A program made the position numbers and the translations under genes. From CAZUZS01 sp964624795 (GTDB lineage: Bacteria > Calditrichota > Calditrichia > RBG-13-44-9): a stretch of DNA of 30,718 bases. Below, piece by piece: positions 1 through 8,483 of this stretch (the stretch's first letter is position 1; every line of letters begins with the position of its first letter). The notes beneath the pieces were generated by a model. It ran no database searches. It was not told where the DNA came from and saw only the letters and a program-made list of their open reading frames with translations. The stretch covers positions 1-30,718 of the forward strand of contig CAZUZS010000062.1 in the NCBI GenBank assembly GCA_964624795.1. Direction: 5' to 3'.

Positions 1-108
1 GAAGCAATAGAACAGGTTATGCTCCCGCTGGTTTAGTAATTCCTGCAGGTATTTGACAATGGTTTTAGAATCATCGACGATTAAAACATTGAGGGCATTC
101 TGATCCAT
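1..108 (-). CDS. Response regulator receiver domain protein, 5' end only
   Basis: The reverse strand from an ATG at 108 reads 36 codons to the window edge. It contains LNVLIVDDSKTIVKYLQELL, the classical first beta strand and acidic pocket (DD) of a CheY-like receiver domain. GAGG lies about 7 bases before the ATG. The phosphoacceptor Asp and any output domain lie outside the window, so only a two-component or chemotaxis-type signalling role can be inferred. The gene follows the S8 peptidase gene on the same strand after about 230 bases with no obvious terminator. Confidence 0.8.
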   Translation of the reverse strand, partial: MDQNALNVLIVDDSKTIVKYLQELLNQREHNLFYCF

Positions 109-340
109 CAAAGGCCTCGTCAATTTATTAAAGTATTTTAAAGAACAAAGATTTGATTAAGTATACAAATTCCAAACGTTATATTCAAGTATTATTATTT
201 TTCCAGGAAAAGGATGGGTATGCTAAATTATTCCCAGACAAAGATTGGAATGAAGAAAATAAAGGTAATGACATTAATCGGATAATCGATGCCAAAAGTC
301 GGGATAAATTGTTAGTTATTTCTGACGATAAGGATCGGTA

Positions 341-3184
341 TTAGGGCCAGGTAGATTTCAACGTCACATTCACATAATATGCAAAACCTGGCTTAACAGC
401 GAAGTTGGTTTGAGGAAAGACCGGGCAGTATTGAAAAAATCGTTGATTGACAGCATCCCAGTAGGCTACTGAATTGCAATTAGGAACAGTATTCAACAGT
501 TGGTTTGCATCGGAAATATCAGTCATCGTCAGTGGCAAGATGATAGCATTGAAGTCTGTACTTGGTGTAGTCGTCAAGTCAAACGAGGCCGTCACCATTT
601 CGCCCACCAAAGTAAAAACGGAATTTGCTGAAACCTTTACTTGGTATGCATGGCCGGCCTCAATTTGAAAATTGGTCAATGGATTGGAAGGCAAAAAATT
701 CATATATCTTTGGGAGGCCGCATTCCAATAGCCAACAGAGAAGGAATTAGGGATGGCGCTCATTAAATCGGACGCATGATTCATCGTGCCGTCCCATAGG
801 CAAACTGCAATTTCATTTGCATTACCATTGTTATTGGAAATCAGGCCAAAATCAAATTCGCCCACCCGCTTGGAATTTACACTTTCCGTCACAGAATTGG
901 CGGCGCGTACTATGTAATAATAGTTCGTATTCACATCACCAATCACATTGTTTGAAATCTCGTTATCGATGTCAAAATAAAAAGTGGTCGAGACAGCAGC
1001 CAGAAAATTCGATCCTGTGGGCACAAAAAGCGGGGAGGTATCCCGATAGAGGTTATAGGCTGTGGCACCTTGAATTGTTTGCCAATTCAGAAAAAGACGA
1101 TCGGTGAGATTTTGAATTGACAAATCCACAACCGATCCGAGTGGAACAATTGAAAAGTCAGTATCACTCTGATCTGTTGGCTGACCATCCGCAAGATCGC
1201 TTATTTTAATCAGACAACTAGAGGATACGCTATCCGCAACAAGCCAATTGTAATCTCCTGTATTGGCGGTGCTTGTCGTGATATTTGACCACTTGCTACC
1301 GCCATCTGTCGAGAATTCTATTTTCAATGAGTCACCGGCATTCATCGAGTTCCAGGTAATTGCATGCCGGGTGCCCGCGATCCAGTTACCTCCCCCATTC
1401 GGCGAAGTGATGGTCAAGGTTTCTGAATAAGATGCGCCGCTCATAATCAGCGCAAAATCCTGTGATCCGCCACTAAGTGTTCCCTTATGGTTAACGGCAA
1501 TAGTGTATATGCCCGCAACTGGATTTTGAACATAGACCTGTTCGGCATTATCTGTTATATTATCACCCGGGGTAGCAGGATCGGAGGGATTATCCGGATC
1601 GAGTATCCAGGGATAAAAGGTGTCGTTCTGATCACTCACCCGCAAATCCAGGTCGTTAACCAGCATTTTTAATCGGGAGTTTAGCGCCGGCGACGGCGGT
1701 GCAGCGGCTGGATCAGTCCAGCAGATGGTGACAAGCAGCGGCTCGATACCTGCACTGCTTACCTGGATCGAATATTCCGAACCCTCCTGCAAGGTTAGTT
1801 CCTGAATAAGATTATCATCCCAGCCGTTTGTTTCGTCAGAAATAACCCCTGCTGCTTTGGCAGTATTTAGAAGCCCCCAGCCAAATTGGTAATCCGGCCC
1901 GGTAGCAGTTCCCGCCTCATCCGCCGTATGAATGACCAGGCCTTTTAGTGTCGCAGATTGCATTGGATTCCCATTATGAAGATCTTGATATAATTGCTGC
2001 AACAATACCAGGGAACCGGTGGCATTAGGTGCTGCCATTGAGGTTCCCGACATGGTTGCGTAGGCATTATCGGATGCGGAAGAAGTTGAGTATAAGCCAA
2101 TACCATTTGCCACAATGTCCGGTTTTATCCGTCCATCATCGGTCGGTCCCCAACTGCTGGAGCTGGCTACTACCACCTGCGAAGGATCTGAGTAGCCGCC
2201 CGGGATATCATTCACCGATCCAACCGTCAGAATATTCTTGGGCACCGATTCGGCATCCAGGCAGTCATAGCCGTCCGCACCGCCATCTTTTTCGCGAACG
2301 GCGGTGCTATAAATCCAACGATCACCCGCCCAATAATTATGACCTGTTCCTGGTGCTGGCCCGCTGCCCCTCTCATTCCCCGCCGCCCGAACGATCAAAT
2401 AATAGGGCGCGTCGTAAGAGATCTCATCCCATGCACTGCTATAATTATTATAAAATCCAAAGGTATAATCTTCGGTGGTACTAAAAGTAATGTCACCCAA
2501 CCAATACCAAAAATTGTTGTAATAATGCCACCCAATCGCCTGTCCATAGGAGTGATTGGAAAGCAATAGTCCATTCGCTGCCGCTGCTGCCATTTCCGCG
2601 TTGTCATTATTCCAATCATATGATTCTAAAGTTGCTTCAAATGCCATCCCCTTGGAATTGGAATCGATACCATGCGCTATGATCGTGCCTGCAACATGTG
2701 TCGAATGATTGTTGACGGTATAGGCGGCGTCCGATTTGAAAGCTCTTCCCGTGAATTCCTGATGGGTTGTTCTAATCGCCCCGGCATCCCACATGCCAAC
2801 CACCATTCCACTGCCGTCAAGACCAAACCCGGTTGGGCCACCTGGCCACACCAATGAAGTGGACACAGTATGCGCAGCAATCAGATTTTCAGTCACAACA
2901 TAAATGGGCATTCCCCTGCGGTCCAGGGCACGGATTTCCATCGCAGAGCCGTTCGGTAAATCCAATCTCACCGGCCAGCCATTTTGTTTAGCTTTTTCCA
3001 CCGCTATATTGTAATTCCTGAAAAATGCATCGTGGAATTTCTCAGAAAGCAGGTGCAATTTTTCGATTTTGGTGCTTTTCCGGACTTTGGTTTGGGCTTG
3101 CACAGGCAGACATAAAGAACAGGTCAAGAGCACGATCCCTGACAGAATAATAATTGAAGGAGAAATCTTGTTTGCTGCTTTCAT
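341..3184 (-). CDS. Secreted subtilisin-like (S8) serine peptidase with C-terminal beta domains
   Basis: The 947-residue product starts with a Sec signal peptide (hydrophobic core about residues 9-28, cleavage near VQAQ). The subtilase catalytic triad is complete: Asp133 in VVGMWDAG, His163 in HSTHVAGT and Ser382 in GTSMAAP, with the oxyanion Asn270 in AAGN. After the catalytic domain comes a P-domain-like jelly roll (about 455-620). Next is a segment starting ITSPNGGGNW that resembles Ser-Thr-rich Kre9/KNH-type domains (about 622-715), then a fibronectin III-like module (about 715-790). The tail holds two copies of a roughly 50-residue repeat (803-851 and 892-941). GAAGGA lies 7 bases before the ATG. 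The role is probably extracellular or surface proteolysis; the substrate is unknown. Unlike its upstream neighbour it lacks a clear PNPFNP sorting tail. Confidence 0.92.
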   Translation of the reverse strand: MKAANKISPSIIILSGIVLLTCSLCLPVQAQTKVRKSTKIEKLHLLSEKFHDAFFRNYNIAVEKAKQNGWPVRLDLPNGSAMEIRALDRRGMPIYVVTENLIAAHTVSTSLVWPGGPTGFGLDGSGMVVGMWDAGAIRTTHQEFTGRAFKSDAAYTVNNHSTHVAGTIIAHGIDSNSKGMAFEATLESYDWNNDNAEMAAAAANGLLLSNHSYGQAIGWHYYNNFWYWLGDITFSTTEDYTFGFYNNYSSAWDEISYDAPYYLIVRAAGNERGSGPAPGTGHNYWAGDRWIYSTAVREKDGGADGYDCLDAESVPKNILTVGSVNDIPGGYSDPSQVVVASSSSWGPTDDGRIKPDIVANGIGLYSTSSASDNAYATMSGTSMAAPNATGSLVLLQQLYQDLHNGNPMQSATLKGLVIHTADEAGTATGPDYQFGWGLLNTAKAAGVISDETNGWDDNLIQELTLQEGSEYSIQVSSAGIEPLLVTICWTDPAAAPPSPALNSRLKMLVNDLDLRVSDQNDTFYPWILDPDNPSDPATPGDNITDNAEQVYVQNPVAGIYTIAVNHKGTLSGGSQDFALIMSGASYSETLTITSPNGGGNWIAGTRHAITWNSMNAGDSLKIEFSTDGGSKWSNITTSTANTGDYNWLVADSVSSSCLIKISDLADGQPTDQSDTDFSIVPLGSVVDLSIQNLTDRLFLNWQTIQGATAYNLYRDTSPLFVPTGSNFLAAVSTTFYFDIDNEISNNVIGDVNTNYYYIVRAANSVTESVNSKRVGEFDFGLISNNNGNANEIAVCLWDGTMNHASDLMSAIPNSFSVGYWNAASQRYMNFLPSNPLTNFQIEAGHAYQVKVSANSVFTLVGEMVTASFDLTTTPSTDFNAIILPLTMTDISDANQLLNTVPNCNSVAYWDAVNQRFFQYCPVFPQTNFAVKPGFAYYVNVTLKSTWP

Positions 3185-3277
3185 TAAGGTTCCTTCACTG
3201 TTTTATTTTTGGCCTCGATAACAATTGAGGAAAAATAACAATTTGATTTTCTCATGAAAATACCTGCGTTTTTGCCG

Positions 3278-4297
3278 TTAATGCAACAGAGTCATCTTCT
3301 TAATATCGAAAAAGTAATCGTTCCTCAAATAATAAACATAAGTCCCGCTGCTCACCCGATTACCATTTTCATCTTTACCGTCCCAGGCCATCAGATAATT
3401 TCCCGCCTGAAGCGGGCCGTCCACCAGTGTCCGTATCTTTTGGCCCAGCAAATTAAATATTTCCAGTCTGGACCTCCCCAGGTTCTCCTTAACTGGGATA
3501 GAAAATTCAATTTGGGTGGCCGGGTTAAATGGATTAGGATAATTTTGACCCAGGGCAAATTCAGTGGGAATATTCTCGTTCTTTCTGACGGGATTTTCCG
3601 AGGCGGCCGTGGCCGTTCGAGTACCGAAGGAATGTTGTGTCCCATTAAAATCCACGCTGGCCAAACGGTAAGAATACTCCACGCCGGGGGCCACCAGTTG
3701 ATCAACAAAGCTGTAGTCATGAGGCGAATTGGAGTTTCCGGCACCTTGCAACGTCGGGTTATTTTGGTATGAGCTGATTTCGGCCCATTCCGTTTCACCC
3801 TCGGGTTTCCGCCTGAGGATAAACCCCAGGTTTTCAGCTTCGCTTTCGGTTCGCCATTTGAGGGAAATTCTTTTGAAACCGCCGGCCGCCACAAAGGAAG
3901 CAAGCTCTACGGGAAGGCTTACATCCCCGAAACTCTGCACCGCCTCATCATTGAGGTTAACTTCGATACTTCGCGACTCCCCATTGGCACTATTGACAAA
4001 ATCCACTTTTAGTATTTCCCCGATGGACCAGGGGGAAGGGAAATCGCCAACCTGAACCAGCCAGGTCAAGGTCGGAGGAGGTCCGGGCTGGTAAGAAAAG
4101 CCGGTGACACCAGCATCATCAGATGTCAATATTTCCGCGGGCCGGGATCTAATAAATGCTGTAAAATCAACATCGGATGGCACAGGCACTGTGCCATCGC
4201 CATTGTAAAGGTTGTCGCCAATGAGGTGGGGCGTCTGGGCGTTTACACCATAAACAGAGAATAAATAACAGAAAAAAATTCCCTTTAAAAATCGCAT
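3278..4297 (-). CDS. Secreted protein with type IX-style C-terminal sorting domain
   Basis: I start the gene at the ATG at 4297 because GGAGGTG lies 4-5 bases before it. The longer frame to 4327 would include that ribosome site. The 339-residue product begins MRFLKGIFFCYLF with a signal peptide ending near NAQ. The middle carries the LPVELASF and ISLKWRTESEAENLGFIL pattern that precedes sorting domains in many FCB proteins. The C-terminus has LGQNYPNPFNPATQIEFSIP and a FlgD-like beta sandwich ending in GTYVYYLRND, typical of cargo of the type IX (Por) secretion route. The N-terminal 130 residues match no enzyme I know, so the activity is unknown. It lies 93 bases upstream of the S8 peptidase gene on the same strand and may be co-transcribed with it. 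Confidence 0.85.
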   Translation of the reverse strand: MRFLKGIFFCYLFSVYGVNAQTPHLIGDNLYNGDGTVPVPSDVDFTAFIRSRPAEILTSDDAGVTGFSYQPGPPPTLTWLVQVGDFPSPWSIGEILKVDFVNSANGESRSIEVNLNDEAVQSFGDVSLPVELASFVAAGGFKRISLKWRTESEAENLGFILRRKPEGETEWAEISSYQNNPTLQGAGNSNSPHDYSFVDQLVAPGVEYSYRLASVDFNGTQHSFGTRTATAASENPVRKNENIPTEFALGQNYPNPFNPATQIEFSIPVKENLGRSRLEIFNLLGQKIRTLVDGPLQAGNYLMAWDGKDENGNRVSSGTYVYYLRNDYFFDIKKMTLLH

Positions 4298-4714
4298 CTT
4301 CACCTCCATATGAGAAGCATGCTGCATTCAAATCCTTACACACACCGCAATTCAGTATCCATATTCGGACATTACACGAGATAGATTAGGTATTTCGGTG
4401 AGATATATAGGTTGATCGGATAATAATTGGTAGATAAACAGGGTTCGACTATGATCCCAAAAATCCAAAATAGTCGTAGTCGCATCCCTACTTTCCCGGC
4501 ACGCCGAGAATTCTTCCGGGCTGTTGTCTATTAGTCGGACGTGGGAAGCCGGCAATCCAATGAGATTATGAATACTAAGGTCGATTATTCAAATAATAAC
4601 ACATGCGTCAGCCGGAGAAGCATCTGCCGTTTAAATTTTCCGCCACTTCTTTAACCTGATTTATTCAAAAACTATTGCCACATAATCTCCGGGAATCACG
4701 AAGTTATAACTTTT
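4298..4714. other. Intergenic region, no convincing gene
   Basis: A 67-codon minus-strand frame (4352-4555) is open here, but it has no good ribosome site, no recognisable motif and mixed codon use, so I do not call it. No RNA gene or repeat was recognised. This DNA separates the carbohydrate locus from the secreted peptidase pair, and a promoter for the latter may lie here. Confidence 0.5.
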
Positions 4715-6856
4715 TTAGTGACCTGTTTTCATCGCCTTTAAGCAAATATTTTTCTTGGCATCTATATTTATTTTTGCTATTGAGCCTTCTACATTGGCAA
4801 TGATTTCGTTTGTATTGAAATCGAGGATTGAATAGGATGCCTTATCCAATCCGCGTAATTCAGCTTCACCCTTAAAGGGGCCAGGAGCAAAGTAATACAA
4901 ATTGCCATAGTTCCGGGTCACATGAAATTCGGGATTATCATTTGCGATATCATAAAGATTAAGATATTCGCCTTTATAAATCTCTTCTTCCCTGTAAATC
5001 TTCAGCCATTTTAACCATTCGGCTTTCTTCTCCGGACTAATTTCGGTATAGTAGGTTTCGAAGTAACCGCCCATGGCAATGCATTCATCTATTTCACACG
5101 GATCGTAGTTCCAGTCTTCCGACAGCTTTTCGGGAAGAATGTAACCGGGATTGAAATAGACTTTGGAGCCGTTAAGCGCCTTTTCCACCTTTAACCTTCG
5201 CCTCACCTGCGCTTTGGAAGTCGCATCAGACGCATTGGTGACATAATAATAAGGCATTTTATATGGGTCATGGGGACGCCCGCATTCACACATCTCAATC
5301 CCGCACCCCGGCTTAATCGACTGCGCATCATTGTACATTTGCTCGTATTGTTTGGCCATGTTCCAGTAGGGATCCAAGGGACTTTTATGCTTGTGCACCG
5401 GATTGTAGCATGGGGGGACCTCGATTAAATTGCCCCAATCGTGATAAATGTAATCGATATCATAGGTTCTGTAAATCTTTTCGATCTGTTCTTTCCAGTA
5501 ATTCAGCACCGGCGGATAGTCGGGACACAGGAAATGCGCCTTGGGATCATGCCGGATATAAGGATCCCTCATAACATACGGCTTGCCGTCTTTCTGCTGC
5601 ATGAACCAGTCCGGATGCAATTTTGAAACTTGCGATTTCGGCTCGACGCTCAAAGGACACCACCAAATGCCCACCTTTAGTCCCGCTTTGTGCATATCGC
5701 TTACAAACTTGGCAAGACTTTTTCTGCCTTCCGGGAATTTATCTTTTTCAGTGCTTGGTTCCCAATCGCCGTAGTTGGAGAACCAACCATCATCGAGGAC
5801 AACCATTTGGATACCCAACTCTTTGAACTCAGGCACCTTGGCATAGATATCGCTCAATTTAAAATCGACCTCATATCCCCAGGTTTTCCAGTACGCATTT
5901 GGCACGGTGGGCGGCGTTTCTTTGAAGGTTTTTATCCCTTCCGCATTCAGATATTCAGCATAGGTTCTTAAAGCATCAAAGAAATCCAGCGAGTGAACGA
6001 CGACAATATTTTTAACGGTTGAATAGGTTTCACCGGCAGCGAGACGAATTTTTCCATATTGTTGCGAAAAAGGTTCCTCGATGGAATATTGAACCCTGCC
6101 ATCAGGCAAGGTTTTAATTGGCAGATTGACAAATTCGGGCTTTTTGGAGATATGCGCAATGGCCATGCCCATCTCTTTGCTCCATAAATCCAACAGCGGG
6201 ATTCCCCCGCCTTTGGGATCACGATCGGCCACGGTAATGCCCATAAAGTTTGTGGCGGAGTAAGCAGAATCCACCCTAATATTGCTGTAATTTTTCCCCC
6301 ATGTAATACCGCATCCCTGAAAAAGGGAAAAGTCGTAACTTTTCTTTGAATGATCGAGCAATTGGCGGTCTAGTGTGTAAGACACACTAACCGTCTTATC
6401 AATCTCTAATGGGCGATCAGATAAGTTGGTATAATCCACGTGAGTTATCACAGAATTGGGGAAATTGTTGTAAAGTTCAATTGTCAGTATTTTCTCCACT
6501 TCGGCGGTGGTTTCACCTGTCGGGACTTTGGCTCTGCCGAAAAGTTTTAATTGTTTCCCGACGCCGAAATTGTTCTCAATCCCGGTTAATTTCTTTTTTT
6601 CAATTGGGAACTGATATACATCTTTTCCATCGATCACCAGGTAATCATTCGGCTTTGATTGATCCGAGACCATTGATTGTGTCTTTGTTCCGTCAAAATA
6701 CGAAACACTGATATTCATGTTTTGATCGATCGCTAATTTTATTGCGGTGTTCTCAAAATGGATCGTCCCGCGAGTATCTTTATAAGATATCGGCGATTGA
6801 TTTTGACAGGAAACAATTCCCAATAAAAATATTACTGATGCAATTATTTTTTTCAT
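4715..6856 (-). CDS. GH36-like alpha-galactosidase family lipoprotein
   Basis: The 713-residue protein has a lipoprotein signal (MKKIIASVIFLLGIVSC, lipidated Cys17), so it probably sits on a membrane facing the periplasm or cell surface. The N-terminal half is a beta supersandwich as in family GH36. The barrel starts near WKTWGYE (323-328) and has LDDGWFSNYGDWEP (354-367) and AGLKVGIWWCPL (391-402). Asp473 in YIYHDWGN fits the nucleophile and Asp544 in TNASDATSKAQ the acid/base of clan GH-D retaining enzymes. At the usual GH36 substrate-recognition loop it has MCECGRPHD in place of the common CSGG-type motif, so the aglycone or the group at C2 may differ from plain galactose. AAGGAG lies 9 bases before the ATG. 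It is the last gene of the carbohydrate locus, 132 bases after the GH27 gene. Exact specificity is not assigned. Confidence 0.88.
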   Translation of the reverse strand: MKKIIASVIFLLGIVSCQNQSPISYKDTRGTIHFENTAIKLAIDQNMNISVSYFDGTKTQSMVSDQSKPNDYLVIDGKDVYQFPIEKKKLTGIENNFGVGKQLKLFGRAKVPTGETTAEVEKILTIELYNNFPNSVITHVDYTNLSDRPLEIDKTVSVSYTLDRQLLDHSKKSYDFSLFQGCGITWGKNYSNIRVDSAYSATNFMGITVADRDPKGGGIPLLDLWSKEMGMAIAHISKKPEFVNLPIKTLPDGRVQYSIEEPFSQQYGKIRLAAGETYSTVKNIVVVHSLDFFDALRTYAEYLNAEGIKTFKETPPTVPNAYWKTWGYEVDFKLSDIYAKVPEFKELGIQMVVLDDGWFSNYGDWEPSTEKDKFPEGRKSLAKFVSDMHKAGLKVGIWWCPLSVEPKSQVSKLHPDWFMQQKDGKPYVMRDPYIRHDPKAHFLCPDYPPVLNYWKEQIEKIYRTYDIDYIYHDWGNLIEVPPCYNPVHKHKSPLDPYWNMAKQYEQMYNDAQSIKPGCGIEMCECGRPHDPYKMPYYYVTNASDATSKAQVRRRLKVEKALNGSKVYFNPGYILPEKLSEDWNYDPCEIDECIAMGGYFETYYTEISPEKKAEWLKWLKIYREEEIYKGEYLNLYDIANDNPEFHVTRNYGNLYYFAPGPFKGEAELRGLDKASYSILDFNTNEIIANVEGSIAKINIDAKKNICLKAMKTGH

Positions 6857-6988
6857 CGATAATTACTCCTTCAGAAATGTGATTCACCCATAAAGTAAAA
6901 GTTTGCCCCCGTCGTCCAGATGGGCACGCTGGCGTCATTCAGGTGGAGGTAGTTGTGAGGCTGCTCCCGGGGCTTGGACAGTTGCGGG

Positions 6989-8173
6989 TCATTTCCCGCT
7001 GCAACGAATCATGACAACGCCATGAGAAGGCACCATTGCTGAATAACTTTCACTGAATGCACCCTTGTCGGCGTGCTCCCATAGATCACGCACTGATGCG
7101 CTGCTCCAGCTGACTCCAAGATCATCCTGCCAATTGACTGCCACATTTTGAGATGAAGAGGACCTGTTAAGAAATGCGATTGCCCAACTGCCGTCCTGCA
7201 TCGGTTTGGCATATATTTGTGTGTTTTCATCTTCCTTCACTTTAGAAGCCTGGATTCCCAGAGAGTCCTGGTTGACTGCAATTACTTCACTATTTGTCAG
7301 CGTCTCGATAGTATAAGAATCCATATTTCGCAGGTCGTTTCCAGCCAATAATGGCGAGTCCAGGATACACCACATGCTAAACTGGGTGCGATATTCAAGC
7401 GGCGTGCATCCGGGATTATCCCCGTCTGCCAAATCCGGATTTTGACTTTTGCCATTTATCCCGACCACCAGCATATCAAAATCATTCCAACCGCCGGGGC
7501 CGGCAAATTTGACCAAATCAGCACCTTTATCAATTTCAGTGAGTATCATGTCCCATCGATCTGCGACGTCCCCATCTATCCTCCAATGATTTCCGCCACG
7601 AGACCGTGCCCACTGCCAAACATCGTTTCTGCCGCAATGACAGATGTGGTAGACGAAATCACGACCGGTCGATTTAAGTGCATCACTCATGGTTTGGTAG
7701 CGCTCCTGGTAATCGCTGCTGCGCCCGCAACAACCGTCATATTTAAGATGGTCTATACCCCAGGATGCAAACATTTTTGCATCTTCTGCCTCATGCCCGG
7801 CACTGCCTTCATATCCGCCACAAGTCCTTGGGTAAGGCGATGAATAGATACCAAGCTTCAGTCCTTTTGAATGTGCATAATCGGCAAGCGCTTTGATGCC
7901 ATTTGGAAATTTCTGCTCATCATATTCTAACGCTCCTGAGCGGTTCGAACGGTTTTTTTGCCAGCCATCATCTAAACAAACATACACATAACCCGCATCT
8001 CTCATACCGGAGGAGACCATTGCATCAATGGTACCTCTGATGAGGCTGTCATTAATGTCATACCCAAAGTAATTCCAGCTATTCCAGCCCATTGGCGGCG
8101 TCTGGGCCAAATTTTGCGCAAACAAGCACTGAGCAAACAGAAAATAGATTAACAGTAAAAATAATTTCTTCAT
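6989..8173 (-). CDS. GH27 alpha-galactosidase family enzyme, secreted
   Basis: The 394-residue protein has a Sec signal peptide ending near LFAQ, then the family opening TPPMGWNSWNYFG (25-37) and CLDDGWQ (66-72). Asp146 in HLKYDGCC is the expected nucleophile and Asp202 in HWRIDGDVADRW the expected acid/base. KFAGPGGWNDFDML and ILDSPLLAGNDL are also classical. The length is normal for a bacterial GH27 with barrel plus C-terminal beta sandwich. Bacterial galactosidases of this family usually have CEWG at the loop reading the sugar C2 position; here it is CHCG (178-181). That is a possible sign of altered specificity, for example N-acetylgalactosamine or a pentopyranose. GAGAGG precedes the ATG by about 5 bases. 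It probably acts with the GH36-like lipoprotein downstream. Confidence 0.93.
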   Translation of the reverse strand: MKKLFLLLIYFLFAQCLFAQNLAQTPPMGWNSWNYFGYDINDSLIRGTIDAMVSSGMRDAGYVYVCLDDGWQKNRSNRSGALEYDEQKFPNGIKALADYAHSKGLKLGIYSSPYPRTCGGYEGSAGHEAEDAKMFASWGIDHLKYDGCCGRSSDYQERYQTMSDALKSTGRDFVYHICHCGRNDVWQWARSRGGNHWRIDGDVADRWDMILTEIDKGADLVKFAGPGGWNDFDMLVVGINGKSQNPDLADGDNPGCTPLEYRTQFSMWCILDSPLLAGNDLRNMDSYTIETLTNSEVIAVNQDSLGIQASKVKEDENTQIYAKPMQDGSWAIAFLNRSSSSQNVAVNWQDDLGVSWSSASVRDLWEHADKGAFSESYSAMVPSHGVVMIRCSGK

Positions 8174-8199
8174 ATTTACCTCTCAAGCTAATTTGGTTA

Positions 8200-8228
8200 A
8201 TTATATTTTTAGAACTCAATTTCTTAAA
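8200..8228 (-). promoter_or_regulatory. Candidate promoter of the GH27-GH36 pair
   Basis: On the minus strand TATAAT (8205-8200) lies 17 bases after a weak TTTAAG (8228-8223), about 27 bases before the GH27 start codon. The -10 match is perfect and the -35 poor. An independent promoter here fits the 310-base gap and the change in base composition upstream. Confidence 0.3.
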
Positions 8229-8307
8229 CACTAACAATGTTGCCATATTTAAGTTAATTTTTACGCCCTTTGCTCAGTACGGTGAATAAATATTGGTTGA
8301 TCAAGAC

Positions 8308-8374
8308 CTTGACCCCACCCTCTTTTCCCCCTCCCCTAATGCATTAGGGGAGGGGGTTGGGGGGAAGGGTCAAG
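8308..8374. repeat. Large palindromic repeat element
   Basis: The centre (8327-8356) is a perfect 30-base palindrome, C5-T-C4-TAATG facing CATTA-G4-A-G5. It is framed by an outer inverted repeat CTTGACCC (8308-8315) and GGGTCAAG (8367-8374). It looks like a REP/MITE-type dispersed hairpin rather than a gene-specific site. It could also end transcription, although no clean T-run follows on the minus strand. The rest of 8174-8483 holds no gene. Confidence 0.75.
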
Positions 8375-8483
8375 CTAAAGTTATTCCGTTTTCTTAAAAA
8401 TAAATACAATTTGTTGAGTAAAGTACATAATCACAATCTATTATTTTTGCATCATCACTTAATTAAAATAATTGTTTTTTCCC

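Noticed and set aside
153..344. A 63-codon plus-strand frame before the S8 gene end
   Set aside because: It starts at TTG, has no ribosome site or motif, overlaps the S8 stop, and opposes the direction of both neighbours.
4352..4555. A 67-codon minus-strand frame between secreted-protein genes
   Set aside because: No ribosome site and no recognisable family; a decayed fragment cannot be excluded but is not supported.
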